In this document: one piece after another, positions 16,585-25,578 of the stretch
Numbering within the stretch: the stretch's first letter is position 1
Layout of the letters: every line of letters starts with the position of its first letter
From: Paraburkholderia podalyriae
GTDB taxonomy: Bacteria > Pseudomonadota > Gammaproteobacteria > Burkholderiales > Burkholderiaceae
NCBI RefSeq assembly: GCF_014397785.1
Contig: NZ_VZQQ01000058.1
Coordinates: forward strand, 1-37,055
Direction of reading: 5' to 3'
DNA length: 37,055 bases
The notes under the pieces: generated by a model
Told to the model about the DNA's origin: nothing
The model's database searches: none
Seen by the model: only the letters and a program-made list of their open reading frames with translations
Program-made: the position numbers and the translations under genes

Positions 16585-18020
16585 GATTGCGCAACCGAAA
16601 TGAGTTTAAGGTCCGTGTAGCCAAGTAATCCCTCGAGGCCGCTCTCGTGGCCGAGTCCGCTCTCCTTGACGCCGCCGAAGGGCGTCTCCGGCTGCGAAAC
16701 GCCGAAGTGGTTGATGCCAACCATTCCCGCCTGGAGGTCGCTGGATAGCCGATGCGCAAAATCAAGGCTACCGGTGAACGCATAGGCAGCCAGACCAACC
16801 GGGAGCCGGTTTGCGCGTGATATCGCGTCATCAAGATCGTCAAACACGTCCAGTACCGCGATGGGACCGAACGGCTCTTCGTTCTGGACGCGGGAGTCCA
16901 GGGACGCATGCTCAATCACGGTAGGCTCAAAGAAGTAACCGGAGCGATTCACCCGTTTCCCGCCACAGGCGATCGTCGCGCCGCGGGTGGCCGCATCGTC
17001 AACGAACGCCTGCATTTCCTGCACGCGCCGGCTCTCGATTAGCGGACCGAATTGAACGCCTTCTTCAAAACCCGATCCGATCTTCAGCGACAAGGCCCCC
17101 TTCACGAATTCATCGCGGAATGCTTCGTACTGCGCGCGATGAACAATGAACCGGATGGGCGACGCGCATACCTGACCCGCGTTGCGGAATTTTGCAGGCA
17201 CTGCGAGCCGGGCAGCCTTGGCACCCTCGTAATCCTTGCAGACAATCACCGGAGCGTGGCCACCCAGTTCAGCCGTGTAGCGCTTGACATGTCTTGCCGC
17301 CTGCTCACCGAGCAATCTGCCGACACGGACAGAGCCCGTGAACGAGATCTTCGCGATCTGTGGGCTTGAGATGAGCGACGATGAAATGAATGCCGGGTCG
17401 CCAGCTACCAGGTTGACGACGCCCTCCGGCATGCCCGCATCGACAAGGCACTCCACGATCGCCATGCAAGTTGCAGGCGTCTCCTCGGCGGGCTTGATGA
17501 CCACACTGCAGCCGGCCGCGAGTGCGCCACCCAGCTTGCGGGAAGGGAGGTTTGCGGGAAAATTCCATGGCGTGAATGCCGCGACGGGGCCGACCGGAAC
17601 GCGCGTGACTGTCTGGCTCAACACGTTCGAAATCCGCGCGGGCACACCGCGTATGGGCAATCGTTTGGCTTCCTCTGCGAGGAATTCGATGATGTCTGCC
17701 GAGAGCGTCACCTCGCGGACCGCTTCAGCCAGCGGTTTGCCCTGCTCGAGCGTGAGAATATGTGCTATTTCCCTGGAGCGCTCACGCATCAGGGCCGTCG
17801 CCGTGGAGATGATCCGGAACCGCTCGAGCGGCAGCATGCTTGCCCAGCGGCTAAAGCTTCTTCTCGCGGCATCAGCGGCTCGTTCGAGCTCGCGGCGGCC
17901 AGCGATGGGGAGATGGCCGAGCACTTCGCCATCTGCCGGATTGACGACCGGGACAGTGCCTTCGTCAGTCTTATCTATCCACTGGCCATCAATGAACAGT
18001 CTGAGTTTTGGGTATGACAT
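16581..18020 (-). CDS. NAD(P)-dependent aldehyde dehydrogenase, succinate-semialdehyde dehydrogenase-like
   Basis: The 479-residue ALDH has the cofactor lysine (Lys176 in VVIKPAEETP), catalytic Glu251 in ELGGHAP, catalytic Cys285 in NAGQVCASP and the NEEPFGP block near 385. Overall it resembles GabD-type semialdehyde dehydrogenases. The class usually has an arginine for carboxylate binding near the cysteine, and SPIRF follows here, so an aldehyde acid is plausible. It is the first gene of the 14-gene minus-strand unit; only a weak ribosome-binding site precedes the ATG. It would oxidise the aldehyde formed by the adjacent transaminases. The specific aldehyde is not known. Confidence 0.9.
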   Translation of the reverse strand: MSYPKLRLFIDGQWIDKTDEGTVPVVNPADGEVLGHLPIAGRRELERAADAARRSFSRWASMLPLERFRIISTATALMRERSREIAHILTLEQGKPLAEAVREVTLSADIIEFLAEEAKRLPIRGVPARISNVLSQTVTRVPVGPVAAFTPWNFPANLPSRKLGGALAAGCSVVIKPAEETPATCMAIVECLVDAGMPEGVVNLVAGDPAFISSSLISSPQIAKISFTGSVRVGRLLGEQAARHVKRYTAELGGHAPVIVCKDYEGAKAARLAVPAKFRNAGQVCASPIRFIVHRAQYEAFRDEFVKGALSLKIGSGFEEGVQFGPLIESRRVQEMQAFVDDAATRGATIACGGKRVNRSGYFFEPTVIEHASLDSRVQNEEPFGPIAVLDVFDDLDDAISRANRLPVGLAAYAFTGSLDFAHRLSSDLQAGMVGINHFGVSQPETPFGGVKESGLGHESGLEGLLGYTDLKLISVAQS

Positions 18021-18103
18021 GGTGCGAGCCGTAAAAAGTTGTTAGAAACATTTTCTGTCTCGCCTGGCTACCCAACAATCAACCTTTGGGTGGATTTTGC
18101 TGG
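18021..18103 (-). promoter_or_regulatory. Probable leader/promoter region of the 14-gene operon
   Basis: These 83 bases separate the PAS receptor gene from the aldehyde dehydrogenase gene, both on the minus strand. They hold an inverted repeat (ACCCAA at 18070-18075, TTGGGT at 18086-18091) with no T-run behind it. It could be a weak terminator for the receptor gene or an operator. No clear -35/-10 pair or sigma-54 element is visible, so the operon may also be read through from upstream. Confidence 0.3.
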
Positions 18104-18856
18104 TCAGGTGCTGCTCATTACCTCACGCACGGTCTTCACACTCGCTGAAACGCGCTTGATCAGCTTGTCCGAATCGTCCGCCAGCTTTTTGATTTCCGCT
18201 GCCACCACAGCAAACCCGCGTCCGCTTTCTCCGGCGCGAGCGGCCTCGACGCGTGCATTGAAAGAGAGAATAGACAGCGCCCGGATTGTTTTCAGAATGT
18301 CGTCCACATCCGAAAGAATCGCGTTCGTGGATACCGTCAGTGCCACCAGGCGCTTCTCGGCGGCCATCTGTGCCGCCCGCTCGCCTTGTACCTCTATGAC
18401 CAGTCCTTCGATGAACAGGAGTTTTCCGCTATCGTCGAACACGCCACCACCTACTTCTCGTACCCATACCGATTGCCGGTCCGCCCTCCTGATGCGGTAG
18501 TCAACGGTCCACGTCTGCCTGTGGCGCAATGCGGAGGTCACCGTTTGCAAAACGTATGGCTCATCTTCCGGTTCCGTCAGCGAAGGCAGCGTCCGCACGG
18601 CGTTGCCGACGAAATCGGATGCCGGATACCCGGTAAGGGCATGAATACCCGGCGTCGCGTACACAATCGTATATTCGTCGTCATTCATACACCGATACAG
18701 GAAACCATTCATTCTCGCCGCGATGCTTTGCATGATGGCGAGTTCAAGCTCCCGTCCGGGTATTCCGTTCCGCGCATTGCTGCTGGAAGCGGAAAATAAG
18801 GTGCCGCCCTGTCTCAATTGATGTTTCCCATGGCAATCGTCTGGCGTCGAGCGCAT
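18104..18856 (-). CDS. Soluble PAS-domain methyl-accepting signal protein
   Basis: The 250-residue protein has a PAS domain at about 43-155 (ARMNGFLYRCMNDDEYTIVYAT and a PAC-like WTVDYRIRRADRQSVWVREVG). A short coiled region follows that contains the tip of a chemoreceptor signalling hairpin (SFNARVEAARAGESGRGF and VVAAEIKKLADDS, about 193-225). There is no membrane segment or HAMP domain, and the hairpin ends soon after the tip, so it is far shorter than ordinary receptors. It could feed CheA/CheW or be a stand-alone sensor. It lies between the envelope genes and the catabolic operon, suggesting it senses the substrate or redox state. The ATG at 18856 lies inside a strong hairpin; a later in-frame ATG at 18733 would still keep the whole PAS domain. 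Confidence 0.8.
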   Translation of the reverse strand: MRSTPDDCHGKHQLRQGGTLFSASSSNARNGIPGRELELAIMQSIAARMNGFLYRCMNDDEYTIVYATPGIHALTGYPASDFVGNAVRTLPSLTEPEDEPYVLQTVTSALRHRQTWTVDYRIRRADRQSVWVREVGGGVFDDSGKLLFIEGLVIEVQGERAAQMAAEKRLVALTVSTNAILSDVDDILKTIRALSILSFNARVEAARAGESGRGFAVVAAEIKKLADDSDKLIKRVSASVKTVREVMSST

Positions 18857-18869
18857 CGCGCGCTCGACG
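18845..18869. repeat. Perfect 10-bp inverted repeat (hairpin) at the receptor gene start
   Basis: CGTCGAGCGC at 18845-18854 is matched exactly by its complement at 18860-18869, with a five-base loop. It begins 27 bases after the stop of the YCF48-like gene and contains the annotated start codon of the PAS receptor. No T-run follows on the minus strand, so it is not a classical intrinsic terminator. It could reduce read-through, protect the mRNA end or mask a start codon. Confidence 0.7.
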
Positions 18870-18895
18870 GGATCTGAGCAGCGGTCGTGCCGGAG

Positions 18896-19867
18896 TCAAT
18901 TACTCGTCAGGACTCCGTCTTTCGAGAAAAGTGCCGGCGCCGACGCGCGCAGGAGCACGACGGCTGTGAGCGCCTCGCGATCTTGCCGGTGTTTTGTCGT
19001 CAATCGCTGCGCCTTTGCACTGCCCTCGATCAGCAGACCGTCGAGTCCGACGCCATAGAAATTCTCGCCGTTCGCAACCAGATCGGTGATCGAACTAGTC
19101 GTCCCTGAGTCGACTGCGCTCCACGTGTCTCCATCGTCCCGGCTCACGTACAGATGACCGAGCAGCCCGCCAACGAATACCGTGCCGCCCGATGCGACTG
19201 TACCGGCCCAGAGGCTGCCCTTGCCACCAGTCTGACGGTATTCCCAGGTTGCGCCGTAATCCCTTGAGCGGAGCACGAGACCTTGCTCCGCTGCAACATA
19301 CAACGTCCCGTTGCCGCCTGCGAAGATCCGGAACAGATTTCGATCGGCTTTGCTCGCGCCGGGAGGCGGCGGCAACTTCACCGTAGTCCAGTGCACGCCT
19401 CCATCCTCGGTCTGGAGCATCAGTGACCACAAGCCCACCGCCCACCCGTGGAGACGGTCGGCAAAATACACCGAAAATAGCGGCTGATCCGTGGATGCGT
19501 CTGACCGTTGCAACCTCCACGTCTCGCCGCCGTCTTCGGAAGCAAGGATAACGCCCTGCTGACCCACCGCCCAGCCGTGAGAGGCATCGGCAAAGTACAC
19601 GCCAGTAAGCGTCGACGTAGCGGGCACCGAACGCGCCTGGATGTATGTTCTGCCATTATCGTCTGACAGCAGCACGATTCCGTGCGCTCCGACGGCAACA
19701 ATGCGCGAACCAGCACGGGCGGCGTCGAGCAACATGTGGTGGGTTGCGTCGCGCCAGACACGTGCTGGCGTAACCTGTATCTCAGTCGGCGCGGCGTAGG
19801 CTGTCTGTGCAGCGCCGCAGACGGCAATGCACAACCACATCGCGATACCCTTTTGTTTCATTCCCAT
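18896..19867 (-). CDS. Periplasmic YCF48-like beta-propeller (Asp-box repeat) protein
   Basis: The 323-residue protein has a signal peptide ending near AYAA (residue 25) and at least five Asp-box repeats of the form S/T-x-D-x-G-x-x-W/Y (SDDNGRTY, SEDGGETW, TEDGGVHW, SRDYGATW, SRDDGDTW). It matches the YCF48/BNR family named after a photosystem II assembly factor; no photosynthetic function is implied. In proteobacteria such proteins are commonly found beside RND/MMPL transporters and DUF1302/DUF1329 genes, as here. AGGAAGG precedes the ATG at 19867; an in-frame ATG two codons later is also possible. A scaffold or partner role for the transporter is inferred. Confidence 0.85.
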   Translation of the reverse strand: MGMKQKGIAMWLCIAVCGAAQTAYAAPTEIQVTPARVWRDATHHMLLDAARAGSRIVAVGAHGIVLLSDDNGRTYIQARSVPATSTLTGVYFADASHGWAVGQQGVILASEDGGETWRLQRSDASTDQPLFSVYFADRLHGWAVGLWSLMLQTEDGGVHWTTVKLPPPPGASKADRNLFRIFAGGNGTLYVAAEQGLVLRSRDYGATWEYRQTGGKGSLWAGTVASGGTVFVGGLLGHLYVSRDDGDTWSAVDSGTTSSITDLVANGENFYGVGLDGLLIEGSAKAQRLTTKHRQDREALTAVVLLRASAPALFSKDGVLTSN

Positions 19868-19896
19868 GATGCGCCCTTCCTAACACATGCGTCGAA

Positions 19897-22257
19897 TCAG
19901 TGATTGAGAACGCCGGGCGCTCTCACCGGCGTGCGACGGGGGAACAGCCTCTCCAGAACGACAGCAAGCGCCGGCAATGCCGTCATCGCCATCACCAGAT
20001 TGACAATGAACATGAAGGCCAGCAGTTTGCCCATGTCTGCCTGGAATTTGAGTGCCGAAAAGCTCCAGGTCGCGACGCCGATCGCCAACGTAATTGCGGT
20101 GAATATGGTGGCGACACCAACCTCGAGCATCGCATGCTCGACTGCTTTCACGATAGATTGGCCGTTGGCCATGTGCAGTTGGAGACGGTTGTAGATATAG
20201 AAGGCATAGTCGACCCCGATGCCCACTGCCAGCACCATGACCGGCAGCGTCGCGACAGTCAGACCGATCTGCAGTACCTTCATGAACCAGTAACCAATAA
20301 ATGTGGCCATCGTCAAAGGCACACAGCAGGCCACGATCGCACGCACGTCGCGATAAGCCAGAAATACCAGGATCAATATGGCAGCGTAGACATATAACAT
20401 CATCGGCAGCTCGCTTTTCTGAACTTCGTCGTTGGTCGCCGCAATAACACCGGCGTTTCCTGCCGCCAGACGGATTCGGACATCTTTCATTTCATGCGTA
20501 GTCCGGTACTGCTTGACGTCTTCGAGCAGGCGGTTGAGTGTCGCCGCCTTATGGTCCGTCAAAAAAAGGTGCACGGCGCTCATGCTGCAATCTTTATTCA
20601 TATATCCTTTGATCCTGCCAATTTCAGCGGATAGCCCGCCGTAGTTTCCCGGATCGATCGGCACCACGTTCATCTTTGGATATCCCTCGTTGTAGCCCTC
20701 GTTGTAGGCCCGCAGCATTGCCGGATAGGACTGGACAGAGACCACGCCCGGCTCGCTCTTCATCGTCGAAGCGAAGTCATCTTCGAACAGTCCGACGGCC
20801 GGGTTATCGCAGGCTGAACCCGACGACTCGAAAACGACGGTCAACCAGTCGAGTCCGACATCGTAATTGCTTGCAATCGATACCGCGTCGCGATTAAAAC
20901 GGGCATCCGCCCGAAGCTCCGGCGCGCCGGGCTGGAGCGTACCGATCACCCGGTCCCGGCTTTGCCATACAGCCAGTGCAAAGACAGCCACCGTGACACC
21001 CACGACTAACCAGGCATTGCGCGGCTCGGCTACCTTCGCGAGCTTCCGCAACCAGGCCGATCGTCGCTCCCGTTTGTCGAGTGCCCGGTCAGCATATGCC
21101 TTAGTGAAATTGAAAAATGATGCGGCCACTGGGAGCATCACGAGATTCGTCACGATTTTGTAGCCGACGCCGAGCGATGCCGTAATTGCGAGTTCGCGCA
21201 CCATTGGAATCGGGATCAGCAAAAGCGTAACAAATGAGACAAATGCGGTGACCAATGCCAACGTGCCGGGAATCAGCAGTCCGCTGAAACTGCTGCGAGC
21301 CGCTTCCATGGTTCCGCGCCCGTGCGAGAGTTCTCGCACGATGTAGTTCACCTGTTGTATGCCATGCGAGACACCGATCGCAAACACCAGAAACGGCACA
21401 AGGACGGCGAGCGGATCCAGCCCGAAGCCGAGGAGTCTGAGCGTACCGAATTGCCACACAAGAGAAGTCAACGAGCAGATGATGGGCAGGACAGTGAACC
21501 GTATCGAGTGGCTATACCAGTACACTGCGAGTGCCGTCAATAACAGCGCGATGCCGCAGAAGCTCAGGACCGCTTTTGCACCATCGGCAATGTCGCCAAT
21601 CTGCTTCGCGAAGCCGATGATCTGTATCTCATACCCAGCATCTTCGAATGGCTTACGAATACGTGTATCGAGCAGATGGTTAAATTCGACATAGTCGAGA
21701 GTCCTGCCCGCGCTATCTCGCTCGTTCAGCTCGGCGGTAATCATCGCGCTGTCTTCGTTATGCGAAACAAGTGTGCCGATATACCCGCCGCCGGTTGCCG
21801 ACTGGCGAATCCTGGCCACGACCGGCGGGGTCAACTGATCCGGCGTGACCGTACCATCGATGACCGGATTGGCACGAAACCCGTCTTCGGCGATCTCGTT
21901 GACAAATGCGTTCGGTGTCCACAGCGACAGCACCCCCTGCCGGTCGACGTTCGGCAAAAAGGTGACCGCCTGCGTGACACGATATAGGCGGGTCAATCCT
22001 TCTCGAGTCCAGATAGAACCAGTCCGGGCGCGCACGACAACCGTAATGCGGTTTGCTCCGAAAAGGTCCTTGCGGTACTTCTGGAAAGTCTGGATGTACT
22101 CATGACCGACCGGCATCTGTTTCTCAAAACCAGCCTCCATACGCAGTTGGGCCGCAAAGAAAGCCATCGCAGTGGTAAACAGGGCAATCGTCAGCATGAC
22201 GATTGCACGATGTCCGAAAAAGAAATGCTCAAGGCGGAGGACGATACGATTCAGCAC
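19897..22257 (-). CDS. RND/MMPL-family inner-membrane transporter
   Basis: The 786-residue protein has the two-fold RND layout: TM1 at about residues 18-38, a large periplasmic loop, five membrane segments from about 225-400, TM7 near 415-430, a second periplasmic loop, and a final five segments from about 630-775. The GVDYAFYIYNRL motif near 695 is the usual MMPL/HpnN-like charged TM element. It belongs to the predicted-exporter class that travels with DUF1302, DUF1329 and YCF48 proteins. Two cysteines in the second loop (about 486 and 561) could form a disulfide. The start is GTG with AGGGAAG upstream. Likely cargo is a hydrophobic compound; direction of transport cannot be told from sequence. 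Confidence 0.88.
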   Translation of the reverse strand: MLNRIVLRLEHFFFGHRAIVMLTIALFTTAMAFFAAQLRMEAGFEKQMPVGHEYIQTFQKYRKDLFGANRITVVVRARTGSIWTREGLTRLYRVTQAVTFLPNVDRQGVLSLWTPNAFVNEIAEDGFRANPVIDGTVTPDQLTPPVVARIRQSATGGGYIGTLVSHNEDSAMITAELNERDSAGRTLDYVEFNHLLDTRIRKPFEDAGYEIQIIGFAKQIGDIADGAKAVLSFCGIALLLTALAVYWYSHSIRFTVLPIICSLTSLVWQFGTLRLLGFGLDPLAVLVPFLVFAIGVSHGIQQVNYIVRELSHGRGTMEAARSSFSGLLIPGTLALVTAFVSFVTLLLIPIPMVRELAITASLGVGYKIVTNLVMLPVAASFFNFTKAYADRALDKRERRSAWLRKLAKVAEPRNAWLVVGVTVAVFALAVWQSRDRVIGTLQPGAPELRADARFNRDAVSIASNYDVGLDWLTVVFESSGSACDNPAVGLFEDDFASTMKSEPGVVSVQSYPAMLRAYNEGYNEGYPKMNVVPIDPGNYGGLSAEIGRIKGYMNKDCSMSAVHLFLTDHKAATLNRLLEDVKQYRTTHEMKDVRIRLAAGNAGVIAATNDEVQKSELPMMLYVYAAILILVFLAYRDVRAIVACCVPLTMATFIGYWFMKVLQIGLTVATLPVMVLAVGIGVDYAFYIYNRLQLHMANGQSIVKAVEHAMLEVGVATIFTAITLAIGVATWSFSALKFQADMGKLLAFMFIVNLVMAMTALPALAVVLERLFPRRTPVRAPGVLNH
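20684..20707. repeat. Exact 12-bp tandem duplication inside the RND gene
   Basis: CCCTCGTTGTAG occurs twice in a row and encodes a duplicated four-residue unit (YNEGYNEG) in the second periplasmic loop. It is in frame, so the protein stays intact. Confidence 0.8.
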
Positions 22258-22319
22258 GGAATCTTCCCTTCAAAGGTCGCGGCGCGCACAACGGCGCGTC
22301 GTATTACAATCCCTACATG

Positions 22320-24143
22320 TCAGAAGTTGCGAGTGGCGAACACGCCGACAAAATTTCGATCCGCAAATGGTTGGCCCACTGTATTGTGTCCTCCGAAGAA
22401 GGCTGTGTAGTTAATGCCAGCCTGCCAGACGGCAGGGTTCTGGTTAAACAGAACGTAGACGTTGACTGACTTCGCCCCCTGCATGTAGTTGGCGGTAAAC
22501 GTAGGCGTATAACCGTAGAGAGCATCGGAGAATGTGATGCCTGGAGTCACCTGCCAACCACGAATCAACGTGCCGTCATAGGTCCAGTTGAAGTCGACGG
22601 TCGCGCCGATTGAACTCGCCGTACCCTGTGCCGCGATGATCGGATAGCCAAGGCTCGAACCGTTATTCAGCCATGCGAAGTAGCCGGCCGCCGGCACCTG
22701 AGTCACGCTCTGGCCATTGATCGTGCTCGTCACGCCGCTCGAGCTCAGACCTGGGTAATAGATCCAGGTCAGTTCAGCCGTCAGCACCGCCATGTCGGCA
22801 TGAATCAGCTTGAGGAACGGATACTCGCTTTGCGTAAGACTGAGCTGGCCGTTGATGTCATATTGAAGCTTCTTCCTGTCGGCCCATTGCGCGCAATTAG
22901 CACCGCTCACAGCGTTGGTATTGGCATCGAGCGGTCCGTTCGCCCCGAAGCAGCCGGAAAGTGCCACAGCATCGTGGGGGCGGTACGACAGCTCGGTGCC
23001 GATTGCCCAATCTCCGAGCGCAAAATTTGCGCTCACGCCGAAAAGCTGGCGACTGTGAAGGTACGACCACTGGCTGGAACCATTTGCCAGCGTCGAAAGT
23101 ACCGGTGACTTGTCGGTGTAGTTTTCGTAGTAAAAGCCAAAGTTAACGTCAATGCTCTTCGGCTTGTAGCCAAGCTTCACACCGAACTGCGGCCTGGTGT
23201 TGGTCGGTAACACTGTCGATACGGGAATGCCGATCGAGTTGTAGGGCGGACCCGCGAACTGCCCGTTAACCAGCCCCTGATTGATCCCGGCAAGGGTTGT
23301 CGAGTTTCCGCTCTGCGGCCCGGCGATCGTACCAGCATCGAGCCCGCCGACGTTAAAATTGTTCGAATTAACGGTGGCCGGCTCCGCGCCACGTCCGAAG
23401 TTGTCGGCGACAGACCAATACGAGCCGACCGGAGGATAGCGGTTTCCGTTCCACTGGAACTGATAATAGCCTTCCGTACTGAATCCATGTCCAAGCCCGG
23501 TCGCAAAGCTCAACATCGGAGCCGGTATCAGCGCCTGCTTGATCTGCGCGCCAGGTATCAGCAACGTCTGGATGTCGACAGCATTGGTGGCGTTGATGCC
23601 ACCTTGTGCAAAATAGCTCTCGCCCCAGTTAATCACCTGATTACCGAAGCGCACGTGGGCAGCTTGGCCACCAACTGTGAAATCCTTTTCGACCCAAAGG
23701 TCAAGCAGGCGTACCGGATATTCGACCTGTGCCAATGCGGTGCTCGATAGAGGTGTCCGCGCAGTATCATGTACGATGAAGTCGTACATTCCCGTGCCAC
23801 GGACCATTAACTTGTAGCCTTCGCTCGGCATCGTCAGCAACAACTCGCTCGTGGCGCTGATATACGTGCTGAATGGCTGGCCCTTCCGGTAGTTCAGGTT
23901 GCCATTATCACCAAAAGACCATTGATCAACGTTGGCTGCAGCACCGCACCCGTACGCATTCGGATCGCCCGTCAGCGAACAGCTTGGACTTTTTGTACGA
24001 ATGGCAGCACCGGCGGTCAGGTTGGTTACCCACGAACCCGTAAGGTCCCCAAAACCGGTAGTAAAGTCGTAGCCGTACGCATTACCCGTTACTGTACCGA
24101 GCATCGCCAGTGATATTGACGCGCCTACCCCTACCCTTTTCAT
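22320..24143 (-). CDS. DUF1302 family outer-membrane protein
   Basis: The 607-residue protein has a signal peptide (cleavage near AYG, residue 24), many alternating aromatic/polar strands and a C-terminal phenylalanine (ATRNF), all typical of an outer-membrane beta barrel. Internal blocks such as RFGNQVINWGESYF near 170 and NFGFYYENYTDKSP near 340 match DUF1302 proteins. Cysteines near the N-terminus (about 55 and 66) could pair outside the cell. These proteins are associated with uptake or handling of hydrophobic substrates in degraders of sterols and similar molecules. It lies between DUF1329 (73 bases) and the RND gene (62 bases), so all are probably one transcript. Confidence 0.88.
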   Translation of the reverse strand: MKRVGVGASISLAMLGTVTGNAYGYDFTTGFGDLTGSWVTNLTAGAAIRTKSPSCSLTGDPNAYGCGAAANVDQWSFGDNGNLNYRKGQPFSTYISATSELLLTMPSEGYKLMVRGTGMYDFIVHDTARTPLSSTALAQVEYPVRLLDLWVEKDFTVGGQAAHVRFGNQVINWGESYFAQGGINATNAVDIQTLLIPGAQIKQALIPAPMLSFATGLGHGFSTEGYYQFQWNGNRYPPVGSYWSVADNFGRGAEPATVNSNNFNVGGLDAGTIAGPQSGNSTTLAGINQGLVNGQFAGPPYNSIGIPVSTVLPTNTRPQFGVKLGYKPKSIDVNFGFYYENYTDKSPVLSTLANGSSQWSYLHSRQLFGVSANFALGDWAIGTELSYRPHDAVALSGCFGANGPLDANTNAVSGANCAQWADRKKLQYDINGQLSLTQSEYPFLKLIHADMAVLTAELTWIYYPGLSSSGVTSTINGQSVTQVPAAGYFAWLNNGSSLGYPIIAAQGTASSIGATVDFNWTYDGTLIRGWQVTPGITFSDALYGYTPTFTANYMQGAKSVNVYVLFNQNPAVWQAGINYTAFFGGHNTVGQPFADRNFVGVFATRNF

Positions 24144-24216
24144 CCCTGATCCCCATTTGTGGTTTTTGCGGAGGGCGTGCGTCTGTCAGGCGCACGCTCA
24201 TCTCAACGCTTGCGGC

Positions 24217-25578
24217 CTACCGTTCGCTAATAGACCGCAGGTTCTCTGCTGTGTAGAAATCGGAACTGAACTTTGGATCGGTCGACTGCTCGACGTAACG
24301 CACGTCACTTCCCGCACCAATGACACCCTGATCGGCGACATATCGTCCAGACGTCACGTTGTACTGGACGAAAGGTTCGACATCGCACGTTCCACCCAAC
24401 TCCCAGACGGGAATGGGATAGCCTTCCTTTGCCTTCCAAAGCTTGCCCTGTCCGTCATAGTCTTCCCCCGCGAGCGCCAGATAGGTATCTTCGTCAAGGT
24501 AAACGACCTTCTTCTGCGACACGTGCCGCATATTCGGCTTGAGCACGGCCTCGAGGACGTACACGCGATGCAACTCATAGCGGCGGGCCGACGGGTCGAC
24601 CGAGTCCTGCTTGTACACATCACCCACACTCTTCTTGAAGTCATACATCCCAAAGTCGTTGTACGGGACGTACATCTCTTTCTTTCCTGCGAGCTTCCAG
24701 TCGAAACGGTCGATATCACCGTTAAAGAGCCATGGTTCGTCAACCGTGTACTGATTTTCGAACCCGATTTGCGGGGCGTCGTAGTCGTATGACGGCATAC
24801 GGCGCACACGGCGCTGTCCGGAGAAGTAGTAGTAGGTCGGAGCTTCATTGTTGGCAAAATTGAAAGTCTGCACGAGACCCTGCCCCGCGAGTGCGGCTGG
24901 CGACTCGTAGGCGAAGTAGATCGAGAACAGCGCTCCATCGGCCTGCACCGCATTTGACCCCTTCTTGCCCCAAGGGAAGTACAGGGTCTGGTGGCTGACC
25001 ACATCGATCCAGTCGGAGCTTCCGGGGCGCGGCGAAACAAGCGTATTAAGTTTGTTCCACTGGATGCCCACACCTCGATAACGCGTCAGGTAATTCCAGA
25101 TTGCCTGCTGGCCGGTCTTTGCCGCCGGAAAAGGCACTCCTGGCAGTACGGCATTTTGAAGATGATTACCGCTCGCATCGAGCTTTGCCTCACCAGCATT
25201 CTTTTTGATGTTGTCCTGAACCCAGTCGGGGTATCCGCAGTCGCGATGCGTTGGGTAGACCTCCATGCGGTAGCCCTTGATCTGCTTGAACAGAGCGAGT
25301 TGCCCCGGCGACAGCTTGTCTGCATACTGCGCAACGTTGTCAGCCGTGATTGAGAACAGTGGCTTTTCCGACTTGTACGGCGAGTAGTCGCCCCGCGGTT
25401 TGCCCGGCGACCAGCCCGTCGGCGTTGCCTGAACGCCCCCATAAACAGGGATCTGGCCATCCTTGCTGGCCCCCCGTTCCGCCCCGGTTACGGTCTGGCT
25501 TCCGGCACCCTGCGCCCAAGCCGCCACAATGACAGCGCTGCATACGATTGCCAGCGCGGGTTTGATATAGAAGTGCAT
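24217..25578 (-). CDS. DUF1329 family periplasmic (LolA-like) protein
   Basis: The 453-residue protein starts with a clear signal peptide (hydrophobic stretch ending at AWAQG, about residue 24). It carries DUF1329 blocks such as YPTHRDCGYPDW near 110, DYDAPQIGFENQYTVDEPW near 265, PYNDFGMYDFK near 308 and RRYELHRVYVLEAVLKP near 333. Family members adopt a LolA/LolB-like fold and are encoded beside DUF1302 and RND genes, as here. A role in carrying a hydrophobic compound across the periplasm is inferred. It is the first gene of the envelope unit, with GAGAGGGG before its ATG. Confidence 0.88.
   Translation of the reverse strand: MHFYIKPALAIVCSAVIVAAWAQGAGSQTVTGAERGASKDGQIPVYGGVQATPTGWSPGKPRGDYSPYKSEKPLFSITADNVAQYADKLSPGQLALFKQIKGYRMEVYPTHRDCGYPDWVQDNIKKNAGEAKLDASGNHLQNAVLPGVPFPAAKTGQQAIWNYLTRYRGVGIQWNKLNTLVSPRPGSSDWIDVVSHQTLYFPWGKKGSNAVQADGALFSIYFAYESPAALAGQGLVQTFNFANNEAPTYYYFSGQRRVRRMPSYDYDAPQIGFENQYTVDEPWLFNGDIDRFDWKLAGKKEMYVPYNDFGMYDFKKSVGDVYKQDSVDPSARRYELHRVYVLEAVLKPNMRHVSQKKVVYLDEDTYLALAGEDYDGQGKLWKAKEGYPIPVWELGGTCDVEPFVQYNVTSGRYVADQGVIGAGSDVRYVEQSTDPKFSSDFYTAENLRSISER

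Noticed and set aside
19897..22257. RND gene as a multidrug efflux pump
   Set aside because: It lacks the AcrB-like length and adaptor/outer-membrane partners, and its neighbours are the DUF1302/DUF1329/YCF48 set.
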